This document shows positions 8,752 through 15,420 of a stretch of DNA of 34,394 nucleotides, one piece after another (position 1 is the stretch's first letter; each line of letters opens with the position of its first letter). The notes under the pieces are model-generated. The model saw only the letters and a program-made list of their open reading frames with translations. It ran no database searches and was not told the origin of the DNA. This DNA comes from Lentisphaerota bacterium (GTDB taxonomy: Bacteria; Verrucomicrobiota; Kiritimatiellia; CAIQIC01; Lenti-01). The DNA is taken from positions 1 through 34,394 of the forward strand of contig JAAZFE010000110.1 in assembly GCA_012511885.1 (NCBI GenBank), in the 5' to 3' direction. A program made the position numbers and the translations under genes.

Positions 8752-9155
8752 GCCCGTGCCCCTTCGCGAAGTCGCGTGGGCACCCATTCCAGCGCCACAC
8801 GCGCTTTCTGCGCCGCCGCCAGGGCTTCCTCCAACGGAATTTCACGCCAGTCATCCGGGTAACGGCTTTGTGAAGCATAGTCGGTCAGCTCCGTGGCGAT
8901 TGCCTCCAAGTGCGACACCTCCGGGCGCGTCTTGGCGCAAAGCGCCACCAGGCGGCGTAAATTGTGCGTGCGCTCCACATGGCGATTTTCTTGCGTTAAA
9001 AGAGCTTTCAACGCCTTCTCCACGCATTGGTACGCATGATAGCAGGTCACATCGGTCACAGGCGGCACCTGCGCCGCCATAACCTCCGCCGTGCGCAAGT
9101 CATTGGCAGCTTTAGTCAGCCACCGGCCCACCGCTAATTGGAGCGCATCAGCCAT
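8748..9155 (-). CDS. HEPN domain protein 4 (partner of MNT 4)
   Basis: A 135-aa PF05168-type HEPN protein with CYHAYQCVEKALKALLT (residues about 37-53), ERTHNLRRLVALC and YASQSRYPDDW. NRHVERTH supplies an R-x5-H pair, so this copy could keep the HEPN nuclease motif. ATG 9155 gives an 8-bp overlap with the MNT 4 stop and a family-like length; the track start at 9320 lies inside MNT 4. Its stop overlaps the spacer ORF by ATGA. It resembles HEPN 3 in length and core motifs, which suggests the two pairs arose by duplication. Confidence 0.87.
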   Translation of the reverse strand: MADALQLAVGRWLTKAANDLRTAEVMAAQVPPVTDVTCYHAYQCVEKALKALLTQENRHVERTHNLRRLVALCAKTRPEVSHLEAIATELTDYASQSRYPDDWREIPLEEALAAAQKARVALEWVPTRLREGARA

Positions 9156-9540
9156 AGCACAACACCCCGTTTTCATGCACCTCGCGCGCCAATGTGTTGG
9201 CAATCCCGCGCTGCTCTTCAAATTCACCGGTGCCCATGACCGATACATCCAACGCAACCGCCGGAGAGGAAAACAAACGATGAACTTGCAACTGAATGTC
9301 ACGATGGCTGGTTTCGCCATCCAAAAGAATCAGCACATCCACATCGCTCTCCAGCGTCGCTCCGCCCGTCACGCGAGAGCCATAAACGTGAATTTGTGTC
9401 GGGCGAATCGCCTCCGCGATTTTCTCCACGACCAAGCGGACCAGCGGATCCTCGCCGCGGTACAACACAGTGCCCGGAGTCAAAGTCGTTCGTTGCCCCC
9501 GCGCCGCCCGCCGCCGCTCCACTGTCCGCACGCTGCTCAT
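9148..9540 (-). CDS. Nucleotidyltransferase-domain protein MNT 4 (antitoxin-like)
   Basis: A 130-aa MNT protein. The motif is GSRVTGGATLESDVD (GSx10DxD), followed by VALDVSVMG for the third acidic position. The N-terminus MSSVRTVERRRAARG is the recurring module. ATG 9540 overlaps the stop of a 27-aa leader peptide by ATGA; the 14-codon longer start at 9582 is in frame but would lie inside the leader. It is the first full gene of the longest coupled block (leader, MNT 4, HEPN 4, spacer ORF, MNT 3, HEPN 3). Antitoxin activity is inferred from pairing. Confidence 0.87.
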   Translation of the reverse strand: MSSVRTVERRRAARGQRTTLTPGTVLYRGEDPLVRLVVEKIAEAIRPTQIHVYGSRVTGGATLESDVDVLILLDGETSHRDIQLQVHRLFSSPAVALDVSVMGTGEFEEQRGIANTLAREVHENGVLCYG

Positions 9541-9620
9541 CGCGCAACTCCTCGCACTCGACCCTCTGCCGCCCTCATCCAAAAAGGCCGCAATGTTCCG
9601 CAGGTATGTCGTGTTCTCAT
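9537..9620 (-). CDS. 27-aa RPFWMRAA leader peptide
   Basis: A small ORF, MRTRHTCGTLRPFWMRAA followed by nine residues, ends with TGA overlapping the MNT 4 ATG. The N-terminus of the giant FN3 protein starts MKTIHTAWTVRPFWMRAA: the same spacing from Met, several conserved residues, and a 25-nt identical block (5398-5422 and 9568-9592). Residue conservation outside the identical block argues that the peptide is, or was, translated. It is likely a coupling or attenuating leader; no function is known to me. Confidence 0.5.
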   Translation of the reverse strand: MRTRHTCGTLRPFWMRAAEGRVRGVAR

Positions 9621-9755
9621 CGTTTCACTCACTCGGTTGAGTTGCTCGCAAAATCCCGGTAAAAATGTTGTTCCAAACTGCTTCGATCTCGTTTCTTCGC
9701 CACGCGCACAACGATCCTTCGCTCCCCTCAATACATGTGTGCACAATCCCAGACA

Positions 9756-9797
9756 TTTATATATAACAAACATCCTCTATTCCCCCTTCCCTGTCAA
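9756..9797 (-). promoter_or_regulatory. Candidate promoter for the MNT/HEPN chain
   Basis: Reading the minus strand, a perfect TTGACA lies at 9797-9792, and an AT-rich tract (GTTATATATAAA, about 9767-9756) follows in otherwise GC-rich DNA. The best hexamer at 17-bp spacing is GATGTT, only a fair -10; the TATATA tract is too distant for standard spacing. The position, about 150 bp upstream of the leader peptide with no gene between, supports a promoter region, but the exact elements are uncertain. Confidence 0.35.
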
Positions 9798-9840
9798 GGC
9801 GCTAACACGATCCCAACAATCCCCCCCCCAAAAAAAATAA

Positions 9841-10675
9841 CAACCGCCACCCATGCTACCTTGCAGCACAAGGTACCCCCCAAAATCCCGCATTCACCCA
9901 TTCTCGCATTTCCCCGACTCCCCCTCCCCAGTTCCGTAGCCTGTAGTCTGTCGTCTGTCGTCTCTGGTCTGCGCGGCGCAGCCGCGCCCCCTCCTCCCGC
10001 TTGCGCTCCTCTTGCGTCCCTCGCGCCTCTTGCGTTAAAAATGCGCCCCAGCGCCAACGGTAGGTGCCTGTCCGCCTCGGGCGAAACGCATCGCGAGACA
10101 TCCCCCCCCCAAAAACAACCGCCACCCCCTATGCTACCTTGCGTTACAAGGTACCATGCCCCCCCTCCCCTCCTCTTCCCCTTTTGCGTTTTTTGCGCGC
10201 TTTGTGGTTCCCCAAAAATCCCGCAATCTCGCATTCCCCCCCTCCCCCATTTCCTCCTGCCCCCCCTTTTGTGTTTTTTGCGCTCTTTGTGGTTACAAAA
10301 ATCTCTTCCCCCGCTTGCGCTCCTCTCGCGCTCCTCGCGCCTCTTGCGTTAAAAAATGCGCCCCAGCGCCAACGGTAGGTGCCTGTCCGCCTCGGGCGAA
10401 ACGCATCGCGAGACATCCCCCCCCAAAAAACAACCGCCACCCCCCATGCTACCTTGCGTTACAAGGTACCATGCCCCCCTTCCCCTCCTCTTCCCCTTTT
10501 GCGTTTTTTGCGCTCTCTGTGGTTCCCCGAAATCCCGCAATCTCGCATTCCCCCCCTCCCCCATTTCCTCCTGCCCCCCCCTTTTGTGTTTTTTGTGCTC
10601 TTTGTGGTTACAAAAATCTCTTCCCCCGCTTGCGCTCCTCTTGCGTCCCTCGCGCCTTTTGCGTTAAAAATGCGC
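9841..10675. repeat. Tandem repeat array, 315-bp unit
   Basis: Three copies are recognisable from the hairpin TACCTTG-5 nt-CAAGGTA at 9857-9875, 10135-10153 and 10450-10468. Copies 2 and 3 are spaced exactly 315 bp and are nearly identical. Each unit holds a homopolymer C run, the hairpin, two gtttttt-gcgc-tttgtggtt segments, a cttgcgctcctc...cttgcgtt segment and a gcgccaacggtaggtgcctg block. Copy 1 is shorter and diverged. ORFs listed across it on both strands are read-through of repeats. Confidence 0.85.
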
Positions 10676-11052
10676 CTCCCTGGCACTTCGCACCTGAAAC
10701 CTTTTACCAGCCAGCGTCAGCTGGCGTCTACAGTCAGTCGTCTTCTGGTCTTCGGTCTCGCGGCGCAGCCGCGCCCCTCCTCTTCCCCTTTTGCGTTTTT
10801 TGCGCGCTTTGTGGTTACAAAAATCTCTTCCCCCGCTTGCGCTCCTCTCGCGCTCCTCGCGCCTCTTGCGTTAGAAAAACAGCACCCCCTGGCACCTTGC
10901 ACATGAAACCTGCCACCGCGGCGGCCCCGCCGCCCCCGGCCCTCAAAAATCGTCAAAAAGCGTTGTTTTGGACGAATTTGGGGTTTTTGACCGTTTTCCG
11001 CGCGGCAACCGCCGCGCTGTAGGTGGGCCCGGTGAGCCCGCCTGCCGCGCAC
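10676..11052. repeat. Mosaic of degenerate repeat pieces
   Basis: No gene is visible. It contains ccctggcacttcgcacctgaaacc (recurring near 10884 and 11237), a REP-like hairpin gccagcgtcagctggc (about 10711-10726, recurring near 12125 and in a variant at 17454), a partial copy of the 315-bp unit (about 10780-10875), a short phased A/T-tract array (10945-10997), and a gtaggtgggcccggtgagcccgcctg repeat-like palindrome (about 11021-11046). Confidence 0.65.
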
Positions 11053-11172
11053 GCAAAACCTGAGCTTTTCACTTTCCGCTAAAACTTTCGGAGCAATTTT
11101 TCCTACGCTGTGTCCCGCATGGGCGGGACACATCGCGGACGCCTCGGCGATGCGTCCCTACCAAAATCCCGC
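11053..11172. repeat. Direct repeat flanking MNT 5, copy 1
   Basis: Bases 11053-11159 match 11848-11954 over 107 bp at a constant offset of 795, and the match continues after a 3-bp indel. The repeat holds two potential hairpins: TGTCCCGCATGGGCGGGACA (8-bp stem) and ggacgc...gcgtcc. It looks like a REP-type unit. Together the two copies bracket the orphan nucleotidyltransferase gene. Confidence 0.85.
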
Positions 11173-11801
11173 TACCACGAAATCACCCTCCTCTCCCCCC
11201 GCTTGCGCTCCCCTCGCGTCTCTTGCGTTAAAAAAATGCGCCCCCCTGGCACTTCGCACCTGAAACCTGCCCTCCGCCCTTGCCCCCCTCCGCGCTCTTC
11301 GCGGCTTTGCGAGAGACCCGGCTGTTCAGCTCCCCGGCTGTTCCTTCTGACTCCTGGCTTCTGACTACTGTCTTCTCGCCCCCGCTCATACAGCGCAATG
11401 CCTTCCGTTTCCACCTCATCCACGATCAACCCCACCATGCCGCGGTCGCGCTCGACCTCTTGCGGCGTGTACACCAGCAAATCCATCGCCCACGGACGCG
11501 CCCCAAACAGCGCCAACACCTGCGCCGTGCGCTTGTAAAAATCCAGCGAACTCTCCATCTCCACAAACAAATCAATATCGCTATCCTCCCGCGCATCGCC
11601 CCGCGCCCTCGAACCAAATAGCACCACCCGTCGCGGAGAAAACTCACGCACAATCCGCTCCGTAATGCTGCGCAACAGCCCCGCCTGCAGCCCGATTTCG
11701 GCATTCCCCGGCAACCCCGCCCAAGGCATCCCCTGCCTCGTGCGCGCCCCCCGCCGCCGCACCGCTGCCGCCCGCCGCTCCCCTGACATCACCCCGCTCA
11801 T
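11172..11801 (-). CDS. Orphan nucleotidyltransferase-domain protein MNT 5 with run-on tail
   Basis: A 209-aa ORF whose first 125 or so residues are a complete MNT domain: GSRARGDAREDSDID, WAMDLLVYTP, and an end at EGIALYERG. The GMPWAGLPGNAE segment and its surroundings match MNT 1 almost base for base for about 100 nt, so the two are recent paralogs or gene-converted. After ALYERG the frame runs about 85 residues through intergenic repeat sequence, including the 68-bp dispersed repeat, so the tail is not a real domain. The ATG where a HEPN gene should start is still there (MSGGEK...) but leads straight into repeats: the HEPN partner has been lost. The N-terminal module is degraded (MSGVMSGERR). 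Confidence 0.7.
   Translation of the reverse strand: MSGVMSGERRAAAVRRRGARTRQGMPWAGLPGNAEIGLQAGLLRSITERIVREFSPRRVVLFGSRARGDAREDSDIDLFVEMESSLDFYKRTAQVLALFGARPWAMDLLVYTPQEVERDRGMVGLIVDEVETEGIALYERGREDSSQKPGVRRNSRGAEQPGLSQSREERGGGQGRRAGFRCEVPGGRIFLTQETRGERKRGERRVISW
11282..11349. repeat. 68-bp dispersed repeat, copy 2
   Basis: Same length and nearly the same sequence as 7516-7583. It lies inside the run-on tail of MNT 5, where the HEPN partner should be, which suggests that the repeat insertion or a recombination across it removed the partner gene. Confidence 0.8.
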
Positions 11802-11847
11802 GTTTCGCCCCCCTCCGGTTCAGACCTAACGGCCTTCAAACGCTCAA

Positions 11848-12202
11848 GCAAAACCTGAGCTTTTCACTTTCCGCTAAAACTTTCGGAGCAATTTTTCCTA
11901 CGCTGTGTCCCGCATGGGCGGGACACATCGCGGACGCCTCGGCGATGCGTCCCTTCTACCAAAATCCCGCATTCACGCATTCACGCACTCCCCCTCCTCC
12001 TACAGTCTGTTGTCTGTCGTCTCTGGTCTGCGCGGCGCAGCCGCGTCCCCTCTCCCGCTTGCGCTCCTCTTGCGTCCCTCGCGCCTCTTGCGTTAAAAAT
12101 GCGCCCCAGCGCCCCCTTTTATCAGCCAGCGTCAGCTGGCGTCTACAGTCTGTTGTCTGTCGTCTCTGGTCCGCGCGGCTCCGCCGCGCGCCCCCCCCCC
12201 TG
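11848..12202. repeat. Direct repeat copy 2 and adjoining repeat mosaic
   Basis: Bases 11848-11954 are the second copy of the 107-bp repeat. It is followed by a ctgtcgtctctggtctgcgcggcgcagccgcg segment (about 12010-12044, also near 9950-9984 and, diverged, near 12156), a cttgcgctcctcttgcgtccctcgcgcc segment as in the 315-bp unit, and another gccagcgtcagctggc hairpin (about 12125-12140). I see no gene here. Confidence 0.75.
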
Positions 12203-13186
12203 TCAGTCCAATACCAGCTTCACCCCAAACGCCCCCCGCACGACGCCCTCAGGAATATCCAAAATTTTCACCTCAATCTCATACTCATCATCGCCCGCAA
12301 CAATCGGATACCCCACCTGGATTTGCTCCTGCACCCCGTTCTCCTCATCCCCGGTCAGTTCGGCAACGTAGAACAACTGATAGGCCTTGCCGGGAACCGA
12401 CCGCCACTTCACCTTGATGGGCCGGGCCGGCCTCTTGCCGGGCGATGCCATCTGGGGGCCTGGTTCTCCCAAGCGAATGTCGGCGAAGGCCAGCAGCGAC
12501 GTCGCATCCGTCGGATCCGTTCCCGCCAGCCACTCGTGCCAGTTGCTGATCCCGTCCCCGTCCGCGTCATCAACCCGGTTGGTCACCCCCATCAGGAGGG
12601 CGTGCGACACCGTAAACGGATCATCAGGATGCGCCCAGCCTTCGGTATTGATCGGCTCGGCAGGGCCAAACTCCAGCACCAGCATGTTGTAGGCCGGACC
12701 GGGCACCGTGACCACCTGCGAGTCCGCGTAGAATGTCGCATTCGACACTTCGGCCGCGTTGTAGGCCCGTCCGAAAACCCGCTTGCCGGTGGACGGGCGA
12801 TTCGTCAGCGCCAGACAAAACAGGCCCAGATCCTGACGCGACGCGTTGATGCCCACATGGCCCCAACTGCTGTTCGACGCCACCAGCGGATTGGACGGGT
12901 GCGATTCCCCCTGAGCGTTGAGTTTGAAATTCTCCGGACGCCGGGGGTCGTTGGTATAGGCTTCGCGCAGCTCCACCCGCGAATGGCCCTGGCCGCAGGC
13001 GCTCATCCCGGGCATGGGGCGGCCAAATGGATCCAACACCGGCTGGATATTGCCGGCATAAAGTGATTGCGGATAAAACCCCTCGACCGCTTTCTGGGGC
13101 TCCTCATTGCCGAAAGCCGGAGACACCGCCGCCGCGGCAAGCAACAAGACCATGCCCATTGCCAACCCGACCGCCGGCCATTTCAT
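12203..13186 (-). CDS. Secreted protein with TSP3-like calcium loop, function unknown
   Basis: A protein of 327 aa if started at ATG 13186, where MKWPAVGLAMGMVLLLAAAA and VSPAFG form a good signal peptide. The track start at 13375 adds 63 residues of non-signal sequence. Around residue 200 lies DADGDGISNWHEWLAGTDPTD, a thrombospondin type 3-like calcium-binding loop of the kind found at C-termini of many secreted proteins in PVC bacteria, and also in the giant nuclease at 29-34 kb. The rest is beta-rich and unrecognised. It is likely extracellular or periplasmic. It stands alone, between repeat regions, with a MITE 220 bp upstream of the chosen start. The start is uncertain; 13216 is another option. 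Confidence 0.75.
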   Translation of the reverse strand: MKWPAVGLAMGMVLLLAAAAVSPAFGNEEPQKAVEGFYPQSLYAGNIQPVLDPFGRPMPGMSACGQGHSRVELREAYTNDPRRPENFKLNAQGESHPSNPLVASNSSWGHVGINASRQDLGLFCLALTNRPSTGKRVFGRAYNAAEVSNATFYADSQVVTVPGPAYNMLVLEFGPAEPINTEGWAHPDDPFTVSHALLMGVTNRVDDADGDGISNWHEWLAGTDPTDATSLLAFADIRLGEPGPQMASPGKRPARPIKVKWRSVPGKAYQLFYVAELTGDEENGVQEQIQVGYPIVAGDDEYEIEVKILDIPEGVVRGAFGVKLVLD

Positions 13187-13295
13187 GCCGCTATAATTTG
13201 GCGTTCTGTTTACCATCACCAGCCCAGACCGCGCGACAAACGCTCCCGCGCTCGCCCCGCGAGTCTCTCTATTCTTTGTCACATCTTCAATGGAC

Positions 13296-13312
13296 ATTGG
13301 ATATAATCCAAT
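13296..13312. promoter_or_regulatory. ATTGGAT-ATA-ATCCAAT palindrome
   Basis: A perfect 7-bp inverted repeat with a 3-nt centre lies about 110 bp upstream of the start of the secreted TSP3-like protein. It could be an operator, or a remnant of the ggatattg repeat family seen near 7460. Its position in the 5' region is the only functional hint. Confidence 0.25.
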
Positions 13313-13408
13313 CCCTGATGGAAAAGTGCACCACGTTCTCAGAAATTGCAAGTGCAAATTTAACCGTTTTTTCATTTTTCAAGTTCACCCTTCGCGTCTC
13401 CACATGAG

Positions 13409-13614
13409 CCTGGATGATTCACGCGACAAGTCCGGCCCGGATGCAAGGCGGGCGGGGTGAAGCTGTATGGACAACCTGCGAGCCCCGAATAACGCCGCAG
13501 ACGGGTTGGAATCGTCGCGCCGAAGGGCAACATGGCTGAAAATTGATGAAAACCTGAACCTGCTACTCTGCAGTGAAATAAAACCGTTTCAGCCATGTTG
13601 ATGAATAATCCAGG
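13409..13614. mobile_element. 206-bp MITE with 13-bp TIRs and TGAG target duplication
   Basis: The left end CCTGGATGATTCA (13409-13421) and right end TGAATAATCCAGG (13602-13614) are inverted repeats with one mismatch. Both are flanked outside by TGAG (13405-13408 and 13615-13618), a 4-bp target duplication. Inside, CAACATGGCTGAAA (13528-13541) and TTTCAGCCATGTTG (13587-13600) form a perfect 14-bp inverted repeat. No ORF of note is inside. TIRs starting CCTGGATT-like with a short duplication resemble IS1380-family ends, so it is probably a non-autonomous derivative; the family link is from memory. Confidence 0.8.
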
Positions 13615-13687
13615 TGAGACCGTCTGCTCCCCATAAACGCGCCAGCGTGTATGTAGTTTGTCCTCTCGCAACCGCGCCCCCCCCCCC

Positions 13688-13894
13688 CTCGACTCTCGAC
13701 ACTCAAAAACAGCCATTTTTGCCCCGTTTTCAGGAAATTTTGCTAGTTTTTGACGAATTTGGACCGTTTTGGCCGATTTTTTCTCGTTGTGGGCCGTTTT
13801 CCACCGTTTCCACAATTGCCGCCCCCCCCCCCGCGGGGCGCTCCCAAAGAAAACTATCTGCCCGATCCGTCTGATCCGACTGATCTGTCTGATC
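13688..13894. repeat. Composite intergenic element, copy 1
   Basis: Order of modules: ctcgactctcgacactc; a phased T-tract array (T-runs starting at 13716, 13727, 13738, 13747, 13758, 13767, 13777, 13797 and 13807); then gatccgtctgatccgactg-type 9-bp repeats (13864-13894). The same order recurs at 15154-15344 and 17229-17471. I see no gene here. Confidence 0.75.
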
Positions 13895-14368
13895 GTTGCA
13901 TCTGGCGCAGCCGCGCACGCTTCCCCGCTTCTTCTATGCTGGCTCCGCGACGGGGCGGCTCAATATCTTAGGTTTTGTGTGCCGCAGCCCATTCATCCAA
14001 ATTTGTAACCCAATCCGCCCATATTTCTCCACATAACTTCAAAAAATTGCAATTTTCCCATGTTTTATTCCCAAAATCGTTCGTTTTTACCCATTTCTGC
14101 TCCTTTTTTGCCCGTTTTTGCCCGGTTTTGCCCGGTTTCGCGTCCGTCTCGATTTGTTTCTGGGCGAAAAAATCTTTCGCCCCTACCCCCCCTGCGGCCC
14201 CCGAGCCGCCCCCCAAAAATAATTTGTGTCCATTCGCGTCCATTCGCGGTTCAAACCCCATTCTTTGTGTTTTTTGTGTTCTTTGTGGTTCCCCAAAAAT
14301 CCGCAATCGACCATTCCCGCACTCTCGCAATCTCGCAATTCTCTCTCCCTTTTCTCCTGCACTTCGGC
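13895..14368. repeat. Spacer with second phased T-tract array and shared repeat pieces
   Basis: No gene is supported. It holds a long phased A/T-tract array (14041-14139, about 10.5-bp steps), a gtgtccattcgcgtccattcgcggtt repeat (about 14226-14251), and a tttgtgttttttgtgttctttgtggttcccc piece (about 14264-14296) of the kind inside the 315-bp tandem units. The cgcaatctcgcaatt tail also occurs there. Confidence 0.6.
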
Positions 14369-14374
14369 TATAAT
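14369..14374 (+). promoter_or_regulatory. TATAAT -10 box of the UDG gene
   Basis: A perfect TATAAT ends 9 nt before ATG 14384, and no Shine-Dalgarno lies between. Transcription would start at or almost at the start codon, so the mRNA would be leaderless or nearly so. No good -35 hexamer is seen. Confidence 0.5.
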
Positions 14375-14383
14375 GCGTCCCTT

Positions 14384-15136
14384 ATGAACATACTGCACAG
14401 CCAAACGGTGGAATATCTCCGTTATCTCAAAGAACAGGGCATCACCCATGTTCCGGGTACCAGCAAACAGCCCGTCACGCCGGTCAAACGCGCTCCAAAA
14501 GCTGCCCCTGATCCCGCCCCCGCCGCCCCTCCTCTTGCCGGCGCCGCGCCACGAGGCGGCTTGACCCAGTCGGTGGAATTGCAGCTCATCACCGACGAAG
14601 TGGCCGCCTGCCGACGCTGTCTCCTGCACCGCACCCGCACCCGGACCGTCCCCGGTCAGGGCGCTCTGCGGCCCGATGTCATGTTTATCGGCGAAGGTCC
14701 CGGCGCCAACGAGGACGAGCAGGGCATTGCTTTTGTGGGCCGGGCGGGACAACTGCTCACCCGCATGATCGCCGCCATGGGCTACACCCGCGACGAAGTG
14801 TTTATCGGCAACATCGTCAAATGCCGCCCCCCCGGCAACCGCGTTCCCTCGCCCGAGGAAATGAACGATTGCATCCCCTATCTCAAACGGCAAATCGCGA
14901 TTATCCAGCCCAAACTGATCGTCTGCCTTGGCGCCACGGCGGCCCGCGGCCTCGTGCAGGAAACTCTGCCCATCGGCAAAGCACGGGGACAATGGCGCGA
15001 ATTCGAGGGTATTCCCGTCATGTTGACCTTCCACCCCGCCTATCTCCTGCGCGACGGCACCAAAAAAGGCGCCTGCTGGTCCGATCTCAAGGCCGTCCTG
15101 GCCCGCCTGGGCAAAACCCCGCCCAAACCCGCGTAG
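14384..15136 (+). CDS. Uracil-DNA glycosylase, family 4
   Basis: A 250-aa enzyme that removes uracil from DNA at the first step of base excision repair. After a Pro/Ala-rich linker (residues about 25-62), the family 4 core shows [16 protein letters not shown] (the family 4 active-site motif), [11 protein letters not shown] with EEMNDC, and FHPAYLLRD at the C-terminal end. The four Cys (CRRC, KC, DC) are the 4Fe-4S ligands of this family. The start at [12 protein letters not shown] was chosen because the longer track ORF from 14060 is low-complexity repeat sequence and because the -10 box sits just before 14384. The gene stands alone between repeat regions, so it is probably monocistronic. Confidence 0.92.
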   Translation: MNILHSQTVEYLRYLKEQGITHVPGTSKQPVTPVKRAPKAAPDPAPAAPPLAGAAPRGGLTQSVELQLITDEVAACRRCLLHRTRTRTVPGQGALRPDVMFIGEGPGANEDEQGIAFVGRAGQLLTRMIAAMGYTRDEVFIGNIVKCRPPGNRVPSPEEMNDCIPYLKRQIAIIQPKLIVCLGATAARGLVQETLPIGKARGQWREFEGIPVMLTFHPAYLLRDGTKKGACWSDLKAVLARLGKTPPKPA

Positions 15137-15153
15137 GCCCAGCTCGGAAAACC

Positions 15154-15344
15154 CTCGACGCTCGACCCCCGGCTCTCGAAAAACGCCAACAACGCCGTTT
15201 GGGGTCAAATTCTGCCTGTTTTTGACGAATTTGGGCTGTTTTTGGTCCATTTTTGGCCGATTTTGGCCGATTTTGGACGTTTTTGGGCAGCTTCCGCCCC
15301 GATCTGTCTGATCCGACTGATCTGTCTGATCATTTTACCTTGCC
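15154..15344. repeat. Composite intergenic element, copy 2
   Basis: Modules: ctcgacgctcgaccc; phased T-tracts starting at 15219, 15230, 15239, 15250, 15261, 15271 and 15280 (mean 10.2 bp); gatctgtctgatccgactg repeats (15301-15331); then ttttaccttgcc. It fills the gap between the UDG stop and the GH13 promoter. Confidence 0.8.
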
Positions 15345-15385
15345 ACCAGCAGTCGCACCAGCGGCGCAGCTGCGGCGCGCGCCGC

Positions 15386-15414
15386 TTGCTTCCCCAGGCC
15401 GGGACAAGTATTCT
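15386..15414 (+). promoter_or_regulatory. Promoter of the secreted GH13 gene
   Basis: TTGCTT (15386-15391), a 17-bp spacer, then TATTCT (15409-15414). The -10 ends 6 nt before ATG 15421 and no ribosome binding site is present, so the transcript would be leaderless. Confidence 0.5.
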
Positions 15415-15420
15415 AGCCGT

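Noticed and set aside
9841-10675. Possible CRISPR array
   Set aside because: The period is 315 bp and whole units are nearly identical, with no short repeats separated by unique spacers and no cas genes nearby.
10156-11022. 288-aa plus-strand ORF and overlapping ORFs at 9.7-11.1 kb
   Set aside because: They translate the 315-bp tandem repeat and related pieces. The internal periodicity (FCVFCALCG...) is that of the DNA repeat, and no stable fold is likely.
14183-15250. 355-aa minus-strand ORF opposite the UDG gene
   Set aside because: The plus strand has complete family 4 UDG motifs; the antisense frame runs into repeat DNA at both ends.
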